Positions 8,313 through 16,194 of a DNA stretch of 16,584 nt are shown one piece after another. The notes beneath the pieces were generated by a model. It did not search any database. It had not been told where the DNA came from and worked only from the letters and a program-made list of their open reading frames with translations. How positions within the stretch are numbered: the first letter of the stretch is position 1; each line of letters starts with the position of its first letter. Location of the stretch: positions 2,849,540-2,866,123 of the forward strand of contig FN649750.1 of the NCBI GenBank assembly GCA_000310025.1, given 5' to 3'. Source of the stretch: Ectocarpus siliculosus (Eukaryota; Sar; Phaeophyceae; Ectocarpales; Ectocarpaceae). The position numbers and the translations under genes were made by a program.

Positions 8313-10068
8313 CGGGCGTGAGTTGATGGGGCGTTTTTTTGTGTGAAGTGATGAGCTGCTGGTTCCAGACACGGCGAGGGTTTGCAGAGCCTGGTCTGAG
8401 AAGCAACGAATCGTGACGGAGGGGTACCGTATTCTTCGTTAATTCCCGTACTGGTAGCCCCTGACTTGTTTGACGAAGGATTGACTTTGTTTGTAGCACT
8501 GCCGCCCTCAGCGGTCTGTGGTGTTGAGACTGGGTGCTACGCTATCCCAGGCATACCCCATCACACCGGTACTTCCCATACGCGTATCCCCCACAGAGGA
8601 TGCACAGATCGGACTTATATCCAAGTACCACAAACGGACTTGATCTTTGTATTTAGACCCAAGGTTTCCCGCTCTTGGGTAAAAGCAAAAACAAAATAGT
8701 TTCCGGTGTTTTCGTTGTTCGAGTGGTGTAGAATACCATCCTTTGCCATGATTCGCGGCAGATATCTCGAAACGGGGGGGGTGTCGTCATATCTTGCATG
8801 TCATTGGGGGCGGGGAGGGTCAAGAGTATTGCGTGCGTGTGATGCGATAGGATTTGGAACTTTTTTACATGTAGCGAGAGTAGAGGAGTACAACTACGAC
8901 GGCATATGCTGTCACATGCGTGTGTTGTGCCGCGGAAATAAGTTTTCTTGCCAATTGTGCGTTACGTGGGTGTAGGGCGAAACGGCTTTTTCCGGGAACA
9001 GCTCCACCTTGATCGTTGGGAGTGCGCGTGCCGCATGATAATCGTACATACGTGCATGCGGTTCGCCTGTTGCGAAGATGCGACTGAGAAAGAGGGCAGA
9101 AAATGTCGAGAGAAAACAAAGAGTCCCGGGGCCATTGTGATGCACGCCTCCCCCCTTTGCCCCTGGTCAACTAAACACCGCGACCACAGATAGACCCAGA
9201 TACCCGGTCAACGGCATGCGGTTTTCCCACAATTCGATAATCTAGGACGCTCCCCCCGCTTCCCTTGGGTATGGTTTTGTAGTCTCTGCATGTAGAACGC
9301 CAACAAATATGACAATCGAGCTGATGTTTGTATTAGGAGCACGTGCCCCTCTTTCGTCAAAACTCTCGGTGTCGTCGGCAACAAACTCTCTGCTCGCCGG
9401 CAGCGTGGTGGTTTGCGGGTGGGAAAAGCGCGAAACAACGGCCGACAAAGTTAATTCTCACGTCCTTCTTGCTGCTCGAGGCCCCGATGGATACGAAACA
9501 CGTGGGCCGGGGTCTCGAGTAGGGATGGATGGGGGCCCTTTCTGCGCCCGTGCACGTGGCGAAAAGAGCACAGAGAGCAAATTTGAAAATTCACAAGCAG
9601 CTAGCTGTATCACACACGGAGAGGCTGAAAGTTCTCAGTTGTGGAAATGCGCGGTATTCTTCTGGCCGGTGATTTGTGAAGACGCAGCACATGCTGTCTA
9701 CTTACGGACGAACACGCCGGAGGTGGCTCGAGGGTGGCGATGTGGCGATCCAGCATAACGCCTGGCACCGCATAATTTCAGCAGGCGCGCTACCAAACCA
9801 ACATGCTCAAAAGACAGTTGCGCAGATATACCCGGGACCCTTTCCTCCCGAAAGGGCTAAAACGGTAACTCTGTAGTCCGACTCGACTCACCTCACAAGA
9901 CTATCGCGTCGAGAATCTCGATTCTCAAACACGAAACAGCGACAAACTACTTGTGTAAGCACGAACCAAAAAAAGGGGGGAGGTGAAGCCGGGGTTCGCG
10001 CGGCCCCAAGCACCTCGGACTTCCTAACCTGATTCCAACTCTCGTTTCTGCCTCTTTGCGCTGGGTAG

Positions 10069-10367
10069 CCCTCTTTTTCGCGTACGAGCTCAAGCCCCAC
10101 CTTCGGAAGTCTTTCGGCGCGCGGGGGGGGGGGGGGTTCTCCAGGCAGCTTGAAACGAAGAGCCGAAACCCTTGCTACATGTGTATGTGTATCGTACGCG
10201 ACGTAACATATTTCATGATTCCCTGGACCGGTTTGCAAAGCGAGACTACAGTACTCCACATCCGAGACAGCAGGGGCGACGGCGCCGAGGGCGTCTTCGA
10301 GAGCCTTCTTCTTTCCGAAGACACATACATCGTTTCATTCGTACGTCCTGGAGTAGGGCAGCAGCCC
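10069..10367 (+). CDS. Gene D, penultimate exon of an unrecognised protein
   Basis: Upstream stand a branch-like TCCTAAC at 10022, a pyrimidine-rich tract and the acceptor GCTGGGTAG ending at 10068. The frame (phase 1 start) reads LFFAYELKPHLRKSFGARGG, crosses a 14-G run coding for glycines, then DVTYFMIPWTGLQSETTVL and GVFESLLLSEDTYIVSFVRP. It ends at the donor CAGCCC|GTGAGA (10368), phase 0. The antisense frame is open too (GKKKALEDALGAVAPAVSDV), with a possible donor AATCAG|GTTAGG at 10028. Over the shared 59 codons the plus strand has more G/C-ending codons (about 64% against 47%), and its splice signals are better, so I prefer it. No family was recognised. Confidence 0.45.
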
Positions 10368-10486
10368 GTGAGACAGTAAGCCAGAGGCGAGACCACCGAA
10401 ACATTTCACGGAGCCCCGCTTTGGTTGCTTTCGGCGACCGTCCGCCCATGCCTACCAGGCCTGCTGGCGCTCTCGCCGGTTTTTAG

Positions 10487-10558
10487 TCAAGATGGCAAGT
10501 GCTCGTTTCTACGGAGTGCCGTCGGCCCCGACTAGGGTTGGTAGTCGATCCGTTATAA
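10487..10558 (+). CDS. Gene D, putative last exon
   Basis: A strong acceptor, CTCTCGCCGGTTTTTAG, ends at 10486. In phase 0, as the upstream donor requires, the frame reads SRWQVLVSTECRRPRLGLVV, then DPL, and stops at TAA (10556-10558). The intron is 119 nt. An ATG frame starting at 10492 is also open for 90 codons, but it runs into the inverted-repeat element, so I consider it less likely. The stop falls ten bases before that element, consistent with the element lying in the 3' flank. Confidence 0.4.
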   Translation, partial: SRWQVLVSTECRRPRLGLVVDPL

Positions 10559-10567
10559 ATTGGTCCA

Positions 10568-10829
10568 GGGGGTGCACTCATAGCGGTGCATGCCGTAGTA
10601 ACAAGAAACAACAAATGCCGCCTCCGCTGATGGAAACCCGTATCACCAAACGCAAGGATGATGACCAGCTTCTGGTCCATTCTTATGAAACGTCGCCTGG
10701 GCCGGCGAAAACCCGACATACCGCTCCGCCCCCGTATTGCAGGGATGCAAGGTCAATGGTATAACGACCACGGCATGCGTGCAAGGTCTACGGTCTAACG
10801 GCCACGGCATGCGTTTACAGGAGTACCCA
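10568..10829. mobile_element. Small inverted-repeat element (MITE-like), copies R5 and R3 as ends
   Basis: The left end reads GGGTGCACTCATAGCGGTGC then ATGCCGTAGT. The right end, read on the minus strand, is GGGTACTCCTGTAAACGCAT then GCCGTGG. The shared parts are GGGT.(..)ACTC and GCATGCCGT, so these are imperfect terminal inverted repeats about 262 bp apart. The right arm extends inward through motifs shared with the copies at 7491, 13566 and 14782. It also holds an internal 34-bp tandem duplication (10747-10780 and 10781-10814, four mismatches). There is no transposase and no obvious target-site duplication, so it is at most a non-autonomous or decayed element. Confidence 0.5.
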
Positions 10830-11075
10830 CGCTGACAGCGCGCCAGTTCTCATCTTCTTCGACCCTACTGGCCGGTTCGAGCGAGAAAATCGTCTACCAT
10901 ACCACTTCAGGAAAACTACAACATGACAGCCAACAATTACAATCAAACCGCGAACGCCGCACTGCTGTCCCTGAACACGCTTCCAGCGACGCATAAAAAA
11001 ATTAAATAAAAAGCTATCGTGTCGATCAATCGCTCTTCCGACCTAGCTAGACCTCTTTCTCTCCGTCTTCCGCCC
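10830..11075. other. Short intergenic gap between convergent genes D and C
   Basis: This gap carries no codon-biased frame. It is relatively A/T-rich near 10990-11020 (AAAAAAATTAAATAAAAAG), which is a plausible 3'-end region for the minus-strand gene ending at 11076. I see no defined polyadenylation signal. Confidence 0.4.
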
Positions 11076-11160
11076 TCAGTTACCGTATGTATTTCTCTCT
11101 CTCCCGCCCCCCCACGCTTCCCGACCTACGTCCTCCACGCCGCCATGAAGAGGAAAACAG

Positions 11161-11201
<41 letters not shown>

Positions 11202-11544
11202 CGCGGCCATTCCTGCTGCTGCTTGGGATGCCTCCCTCCCGCCCACCCACCTCTGCGGGTGAGGGTACCGACCCGTCCACCCACCCATCCACCCACCCTC
11301 CACACACACACACACCGAGCGCGTCCTCGAGTGTGTCAACCACGCGCGAAACAGGGGTTCACCCGTCATCTGCTGGACACAAAGGAAGGCAGGGCGGGCG
11401 ACGAAGGGTTGCATGGCACCAACGGGGAGGGTCTCATTTAGGGTCACGGGAGAGGAGAGGCATACGATTGCCCTGTATCCACGGGAGCCCCAAGCGCCAA
11501 ACAACGAGTACGATGCCTGTCTTTCTTCGTGGCGCCATTGCGCG
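11076..11544 (-). CDS. Putative terminal exon(s) of gene C or a separate minus-strand gene
   Basis: The acceptor CCGTCTTCCCGCAG ends at 11545 on the minus strand. The frame then reads AQWRHEERQASYSLFGAWGS, then YRAIVCLSSPVTLNETLPVG, AMQPFVARPAFLCVQQMTGE and LFRAWLTHSRTRS. About 65% of codons end in G or C. At 11315 there is a possible donor, CTCG|GTGTGTGTG, whose 63-nt intron would end at the CCGCAG before RWVGGREAS. Because 63 is a multiple of three, the frame is open with or without splicing. The tail has a run of about 13 Ala from a CCG tract and ends NTYGN at TGA. The entry phase (2) matches the donor at 12402, so it may continue gene C. No family was recognised. Confidence 0.45.
11161..11200. 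repeat. (GCC)n tract, 13 units
   Basis: Forty bases of uninterrupted GCC repeat. It codes for Ala on the minus strand in the model above, and for Pro or Arg in plus-strand frames, where it creates a spurious 241-codon ORF at 11087-11812. Confidence 0.97.
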
Positions 11545-12402
11545 CTGCGGGAAGACGGCGGGTCGCGACAGAGGCCAAAAAAGCAACGGTCAACTTGAAA
11601 GAAAAAAATCTCCGACTGCTGTTGTTGTTTCATCTCGAACGGGAACAAGTCTTTCAGTGGATTGTGTGTATTCTAAAAAAAAAACATGGGAAAACGTCCA
11701 AACGCACACCCACCAACTGCTCCCAAAAAAACAGAATGATCGAATACTCCACAGCAGCAACATTTTTTTTTTTTTGTTCTTCACTTCAAATCAGCGCTCA
11801 CAGCACTACTAGTGCCGTTTATTCCGACCCGTGGTCACACAGAAGAGTCCCTCTCTACCCTCCCCTCCTGCGGTACTTTGCCTACGATTTTTAATGAGAG
11901 AAGAGTTCAGCACTCTCTTCCCTCTGTGTACACACGAACTAGCGCTATCCACTCGGCAACAATGGCAGCGCCGGAAAAAAAGGCAGCGCGCTAAAACCGT
12001 CTCGACAAGAGCTTCCCCAAAGCAAATCGTCTGGTAGATGCATGTTCTTCGTCATGGAGAAACGCGTACCACCGAAGAGCGACCTAGGCCTACACACTCC
12101 AAGCACCACCAACCTATAGTAATGTGAATGCGTTTTTTGGGTCGGAGAATTTGGATCACGGTAATTCGATTGCAATTAAACATGTACATACGGTTTGGGG
12201 TGTTGTTGTTTTTTTGTTTTGGTTGGGTAATTCTTATTTTTCAGTTTTGGGGGCGCAATATATCGGGTTGGAGTACGTGGCACGATGCCGTAAGCGCTGA
12301 TTTGACGTGTTGCCAAAAACAAAGAAAAGAAATCGACCTTTTCAAAGCGGTCCTGGGGGGTGTCGTATCTTACGTCACCTACGGCATAGACGCGGATCTC
12401 AC
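11545..12402. other. Non-coding stretch, likely a gene C intron
   Basis: This is an 858-nt AT-richer stretch with several A and T runs (for example 11761-11776). If the exon at 12403-12557 splices to 11544 it is a single GTGAGA..GCAG intron. A minus-strand frame at 11945-12175 is open after possible acceptors (CACATTACTATAG, GAGTGTGTAG), but its composition is unconvincing. Confidence 0.4.
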
Positions 12403-12557
12403 CTACTGCTAGTACTCGGGGGCGCCGCAGACTTGACTTCTCCTTCCTCGGCATCCCCCCCGTCGTCGTCGTCGTCTTCCTTGTCCTCGCCGCCCGCCAT
12501 GCCCCAATCATCGTCTTCTTCAGCACCACCAGCACCGATAGCGCCACCAGCTCTCGC
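12399..12557 (-). CDS. Gene C, acidic exon with DDDWG motif
   Basis: The acceptor CTTTTTTTCTGAGCAG ends at 12558 on the minus strand, phase 0. The frame reads ARAGGAIGAGGAEEDDDWGM, then AGGEDKEDDDDDGGDAEEGE, then VKSAAPPSTSS. The junction AGCAGTAG|GTGAGATCC is a very good donor (exon end 12403, phase 2). If it is not used, the next in-frame codons are AGG TGA, giving a stop at 12399 and a terminal exon. Both readings stay possible. The acidic DDDWG motif with flanking Asp/Glu resembles adaptin-ear or coat-binding tails, such as those near the C-terminus of SCY1-like proteins. That is a weak analogy. Confidence 0.55.
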   Translation of the reverse strand, partial: ARAGGAIGAGGAEEDDDWGMAGGEDKEDDDDDGGDAEEGEVKSAAPPSTSSR

Positions 12558-13361
12558 CTGCTCAGAAAAAAAGCGGCGCGTGTGAAGGAAAGTATCACAC
12601 GTGCCACCGCCGTGTTAAGGATTAGAAAGGACCGCTGCTGCTGCTGCTGCTGCTGCTGTTGCTGCTATGGGAAAAACTGCCCTGCTTTTCTTTTCAGCCG
12701 GGTATCTTCGGATCAGAGTGCTTACCGCATACACGTTGTGCTTGAGAACTGACGCTAAATGTTGTTTCGTTTTTGTACAATCGAGTGTGTCGAATCAGAA
12801 AGTGGTGTGGGCAGATCGTGTTTCTTTCGATATCAACTATTGATATCAACACGCTGCCGAACAACAAGACCATAGCAGTGCTGTAGCACTTCACGACCGG
12901 TGTGTTGGGGTGTTCACTGCATACTCCAGCAGTCAGCACGGGATGATTTTAAAATGTTGGCGCCCCCCCCTTCAACCCACACACGCCATCCGACAATCTT
13001 CCCCCTTGGCACACACGTGTGCACACACGTGTAGAACATCACAAAACAGACTGGGGAATCCATGCACGGGATGTATGGGTTAGACCGAAACCTCGGTTCT
13101 GCTCCAGCTCAACGCCCCAGAAATTACTACCCGGCCTGATCGGAAACAAGGGGACACACGTTGCGTTAAAAAACAACAACAACACAGCAGTAGTTCGACA
13201 TCAGCATACGCTGCGGATGCTATTTATAAGTAGCTTTTCCGCCGCCGTGGTTGGTAGTCTTCATAGTGCCTGGACGGGAAAAAAAAAAAAACTTGTCGGC
13301 AGCTCGACACAGAACATGGATGGTAGAGTTTAGCTCTACAAGAGGGAGCTCGCGAACTCGC
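12558..13361. other. Putative gene C intron (804 nt, GC-AG type)
   Basis: Between the exons at 13362-13482 and 12403-12557 no long codon-biased frame is present. It contains the GCT tract, a perfect 8-bp palindrome at 12829-12847 and several A runs. A possible 29-nt micro-exon at 12726-12754 (minus; ACATTTAG before it, GCG|GTAAGC after it, reading SVLKHNVYA) has phases that would also work if the upstream exon ended at CTCTT|GTAGAG (13339). I cannot choose between the two models from sequence alone. Confidence 0.4.
12634..12666. repeat. (GCT)n tract with one GTT interruption
   Basis: About eleven GCT triplets lie on the plus strand, in the region modelled as the intron upstream of the acidic gene C exon. 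Confidence 0.95.
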
Positions 13362-13482
13362 CTGGGGAACAGAGGCATCCTTCGCCGGTGGTGCTAGTGC
13401 CGGCTTCCGGGGCGCCAGTCCGATTGCCGCCGCGGTCGAGCCCGCCCCCTTTTCCGCCTCCCAGCCTTCATCGTCATCCCAC
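13362..13482 (-). CDS. Gene C, exon with WDDDEGW motif
   Basis: A pyrimidine-rich acceptor (a run of 13 T, then GTCGTCGAGCAG) ends at 13483. The first G completes an AGG codon from the exon at 14109-14200. The frame then reads WDDDEGWEAEKGAGSTAAAI, then GLAPRKPALAPPAKDASVPQ. At CCCCAG|GCGAGT there is a strong GC-type donor, phase 0, which joins in frame to the acceptor at 12558. The acidic, tryptophan-containing start followed by Ala/Pro-rich linker is typical of disordered tails carrying short binding motifs. The frame stays open further, so a longer exon is not excluded. Confidence 0.55.
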
Positions 13483-13565
13483 CTGCTCGACGACAAAAAA
13501 AAAAAATGTGAAAGGCAAAAAATGTTGGGATACGCAGGACAACGATGCGTGGGGTAAGGGTGTGT

Positions 13566-13665
13566 GCACTCGTGTAAGAGTATGCCGTAGTTGGTAGACC
13601 ATGAACCTCGCATCCCTACAATGCCGGGGCGGAGCAATATGCCGGGTTTTTCGCCGGTGGAGGCG
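13566..13665 (+). repeat. Dispersed repeat family, copy R2
   Basis: It begins GTGCACTCGTGTAAGAGTAT and contains GCCGTAGTTGGTAGACC, ACCTCGCATCCCTACAATGC and GCCGGGTTTTTCGCCGG. It is roughly 80% like the reverse complement of copy R4 by eye and shares the same motif order as R1 and R3. It lies in an intron of the gene C model. Confidence 0.75.
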
Positions 13666-13709
13666 TGAGTCAGGTGGGGGGGGATAAAATCGAGAAAAAA
13701 GTTTTGTTT

Positions 13710-14080
13710 GGCAACAAAACTGCTGTCATCTACAATGAGAACAACAGGCAGCATTTTAACACCGCGACCAAATACGACTGGCTGCTACACAGCAGCGGTA
13801 ACGAGCACGCCGCGGCTGTAGCTCAGAATAGACGTGGCAACAAAACTCCAAAAACAGAGGGCACGTACAATAGATCGGAGGAATCACACCAACTGGCAGG
13901 GGAAAACACACAAGAGAGCAGCTCTCGAGAGACGAAAGAGTTTGCGGCATTTACTCACAGCGATGATGCCCTTGGCAACACAACAGCTGCCGTCAACAAC
14001 CAACAGCGCCAACCAGCAACCCCCCCTACCCGGCTCAACACGACCGGCTGCTGCACAGCAGCAGCGACAACGAGCACGCC
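13710..14080. repeat. Diverged direct duplication, offset about 264-269 bp
   Basis: GGCAACAAAACTGCTGTCAT at 13710 and GGCAACACAACAGCTGCCGT at 13974 start two related segments. Both run on to ACGA(C)(T/C)GGCTGCT(A/G)CACAGCAGC and GAGCACGCC. Divergence is substantial, so the duplication is old. Confidence 0.65.
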
Positions 14081-14108
14081 ACCCACGGAACCACCCCCCC
14101 CACCCAAC

Positions 14109-14200
14109 CTGTTGGCCGGTTTGGCGTTGAGAGTGGCGAACTTCTCATCGAGCAGCTTCATGGCCCTGGCTCGGCGCCGCTCAGCGATAGGGTCCTTCCT
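14109..14200 (-). CDS. Gene C, basic helical exon
   Basis: The acceptor GCCCACGCCGGCAG ends at 14201 on the minus strand, phase 0. The frame reads RKDPIAERRRARAMKLLDEK, then FATLNAKPAN, and closes at AACAG|GTTGGG (14108), phase 2, exactly the phase needed by the next exon. Codons are strongly G/C-ending. The sequence predicts a charged alpha-helix leading straight into WDDDEGW. This helix-plus-acidic-tail layout recalls the C-terminal part of SCY1-like pseudokinases, but no kinase or HEAT-repeat segment has been identified upstream, so the name is not assigned. Confidence 0.6.
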
Positions 14201-14956
14201 CTGCCGGCGTGGGCAAAAAATCCAAGGAATTTCATGAGGCGGGGCGGGCGAGAGGTGGTATCAGGGTCGCCGTTAGCCTTAGCGCCGTGTAAATACGTGA
14301 GATAGCACACCCACCCACAGGGGGTAATGCGCCCCACACACCATTCCACCCCAGGCGGGTGGAACTATTGTTTTTGGGTCTACATGAGCCCAACATACCA
14401 AATAAAAGTACGATCAGATCAGCAGAGGACGAAAAACACTCACTTCTGACAAAGCACCTTCGACACGGCTTTTTTTAGCAGGGCATAGCGCACGATAACC
14501 CTGCCCCACCCACAACACAGGACCCGAAACGCGATATCACAAGTCAGGGCGCGCTGCTACGGCTGGAGCGCCTCGAGCCAGCCCTCCCTCACCGCCGGAG
14601 TCGGAGGGAATAACGCAAGATACCAGCCCCCCTACCACCCCACGATAACCACACGATAACCAAGAAGCCAAAAGCTTATGTTGCACGTCAGGGCGCATTG
14701 CTACCGAGGGAGTCGGAGTGCATAGCGCAAGATACCCCCCCCCCCAACACAACTTCGCGCTTGGTGATGTGAGAGCCTGGTCCGGTGAGAACCCGGCGTG
14801 CTCCATCCCGGCTTTGTAGGGATGCGAGGTCAACGGTCTAACGACTACGGCATGCACGGCTATGAGTACACCCCCCCCCACACACAACAAAGTCGAAACG
14901 CCATGTCACAAGTCAGGGTCCGCTGCTACCGCTGGAGCGCCTCGAGCCAGCCTTAC
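14201..14956. other. Repeat-rich non-coding stretch, likely intron
   Basis: No clear exon. On the minus strand a GTGAGT donor lies at 14449 after GCTTTGTCAGAA, which could close a small exon entering at the GGGGCAG near 14500. Its frame is not distinctive. The stretch is dominated by the repeats at 14512-14970 and copy R4. Confidence 0.4.
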
Positions 14957-14970
14957 CGCGGGAGTCGGGA
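14512..14970. repeat. Three related segments (repeat block)
   Basis: Segments near 14512-14625, 14686-14740 (partial) and 14880-14970 share parts of the series CACAAGTCAGGG, GCTGCTAC, GCTGGAGCGCCTCGAGCCAG and GGAGTCGG. The first two also share GCAAGATACC. The order is conserved, with small internal deletions. Confidence 0.75.
14782..14872 (-). repeat. Dispersed repeat family, copy R4
   Basis: Read on the minus strand it gives GTACTCATAGCCGTGCATGC, CGTAGTCGTTAGACCG, ACCTCGCATCCCTACAAAGC and CGGGATGGAGCACGCCGGG. It lies in inverted orientation to R2, 1.1 kb away, with the gene C exon 14109-14200 between them. Confidence 0.7.
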
Positions 14971-15094
14971 GCGTTGCCACGACCAGAGGGTCTACGCCCC
15001 CCTGACCATCCACCACCGACACGGGTAGCCTGGCCGCCCTCCCCTTGAAGCATCCCAGCAGCAGGAAGACCCCATAGGTGAAGTCGCACATCGG
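14957..15094 (-). CDS. Candidate upstream exon of gene C
   Basis: The minus-strand frame PMCDFTYGVFLLLGCFKGRA, then ARLPVSVVDGQGGVDPLVVA, then TLPTPA is open and closes at CCCGCG|GTAAGG (14956), phase 0, which fits the acceptor at 14201. The entry is either GTTGTTAAG|CCG (phase 0) or ATATCAG|GG at 15105. A hydrophobic stretch (YGVFLLLGCF) could be a buried helix. Caution: the donor region lies inside a repeat segment copied at 14565-14600, where the equivalent site reads GGCG|GTGAGG. No family was recognised. Confidence 0.3.
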
Positions 15095-15176
15095 CTTAAC
15101 AACCCTGATATTCGTTTGAGTTTATGTATATCACGTGTTGTTATTCGGCGGCATCAACCATGTTTGACCGGCTCAC

Positions 15177-15219
15177 CAACGGAAAGACATTGGTGCCAGC
15201 GGGAAAAAACCAAGGTCCC
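15177..15219 (-). CDS. Candidate small upstream exon of gene C
   Basis: On the minus strand CACATACAG precedes 43 nt that end at TTG|GTGAGC (15176). The frame whose phases agree with both neighbours reads GPWFFPAGTNVFPL. The other frames are open as well, so evidence is limited to the splice signals and phase agreement. Confidence 0.25.
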
Positions 15220-16096
15220 CTGTATGTGCATGTGTGCCTCTTTGATTAGCATCGACCGCGCTAGCACGCGTGTGTGTTTATCCTTTTTTGATGTTTTCAA
15301 GAAAAAAGAGGCCAAAGGGGAAGGGGGAACGCCGAGTGCGCGGCGAGAGATGCTCCCATTTTCCCATGTCCCTTCTAGCTGTCAAATCACCGCTCCTCCA
15401 TGCTCAAGCTCTTTCAACACGGGCCAGAACAGAGATGGGGGGGGGGGTGCGGGAGGGGGTACCGCAACTCAGCACCACCCACCCAATCAAGATGGCCCCT
15501 CTTAACACCATCTCAAAGGTGTTACACCGGGTTGGTACACGTGGGGTTTTCCATAGACCAGGATGGCCAACCATCTTGCACCCGCGGCGATTCACTACTC
15601 CAAGCAACGCGACGACGTTCAAGTTTGTTGGGTTCAGTGAGTCCTTCGGACACAGCCGACGGTAGGGCGACCTGTTGCAGCGTTGTGCGCCCCGGCGTAA
15701 ACTCCACACAGGCGTGCAAAACCTCTTCGAGCGGAGGGACCTTGACACTATTTGCGTAAATCTCTGATTTGCCGAAATCGTTACTGCTGGGTTTTAGCCT
15801 TCGCAGTTTTTTACTATTCAGCAAACATGTTGGATAAAGCATACAATCGGGGAAGTTGGGTTAGGGTTACGGTTAGTGAATACGGTCTGCGTCCCCCCTC
15901 CCAGTTCTATTTCCTTATGTTACTTTAGTTCCCGCGAAGGCAGTCCGGGTTTTACCTCCTGACAACGAAAAAGCCGCTCGTGTTACCTTTTGCAGAAAAA
16001 AAAAGAAGACAAGAAAGACTACTGTACCTGTTCGGGATAAAACACCACAGTCAAACGGGATTCTCTAGTAGAGAGGAGACACATCTCCCGCCTCAC
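15220..16096. other. Mostly non-coding stretch with one ambiguous open segment
   Basis: A minus-strand frame around 15610-15790 reads VKVPPLEEVLHACVEFTPGR, then TTLQQVALPSAVSEG. It is open and protein-like, but its phases do not join the neighbouring candidate exons and its codon bias is modest. The stretch also holds an 11-G run at 15437-15447 and a telomere-like TTAGGG patch at 15856-15876. Confidence 0.3.
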
Positions 16097-16151
16097 CTGC
16101 GACACGGCAAGGGGAAGAAGTTGACCAGCTGGAAATCCTCCGTCACATCGC
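16097..16151 (-). CDS. Candidate exon near the right end, minus strand
   Basis: The frame DVTEDFQLVNFFPLPCR ends at an excellent donor, CGCAG|GTGAGG (16096), phase 2. The acceptor is taken as CCCCGTCAG ending at 16152, though the frame is open further up to about 16190. Codons are mostly G/C-ending. It could be an upstream exon of gene C, since the phase fits the exon at 15177-15219. Sequence quality falls off at 16195, so nothing upstream can be read. Confidence 0.4.
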
Positions 16152-16194
16152 CTGACGGGGCCCCCAGGACACTACATTCACCAAGCGCCGAGGA

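Larger units (their letters stand above)
6345..10068. other. 3.7-kb stretch with no supportable gene
   Basis: Downstream of gene B there is no frame that has both codon bias and splice signals. The first part should include the gene B 3' UTR. Notable contents are a tandem duplication at 6418-6561, a GCTG/GTTG-rich stretch that opens several frames at 6500-6800, a dispersed-repeat copy at 7491-7600, and a TATA-like site at 8303. A 149-codon plus-strand frame at 9309-9758 is open, but its antisense frames are open too. Missing 5' exons of gene D could lie in the right part. Nothing else was recognised. Confidence 0.4.
13483..14108. other. Putative gene C intron with repeats
   Basis: No minus-strand coding frame is favoured here. 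It holds repeat copy R2 (13566-13665) and a diverged direct duplication (13710-13811 and 13974-14080). A 190-codon plus-strand frame at 13665-14237 is open but Asn/Thr/Pro-rich and antisense to the 14109-14200 exon, so I treat it as a shadow. Confidence 0.45.

Noticed and set aside
9309-9758. 149-codon plus-strand ORF as a gene or gene D upstream exon
   Set aside because: Antisense frames are equally open, no domain is visible, and no donor of the phase needed by the exon at 10069 stands out.
11087-11812. 241-codon plus-strand ORF
   Set aside because: It is opened by the CCG tract (polyproline) and CA/CCAC repeats. Its composition is repeat-driven, and the minus-strand frame has better codon bias and splice signals.
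13665-14237. 190-codon plus-strand ORF
   Set aside because: Asn/Thr/Pro-rich and antisense to the well-supported exon 14109-14200. Its left part crosses a diverged direct duplication.
15488-15578. CAAGATGG...CCATCTTG inverted repeat with an inner AACACC/GGTGTT hairpin
   Set aside because: The stems are only 8 and 6 bp with long unpaired stretches. This is compatible with chance, and no ends or duplications mark an element.
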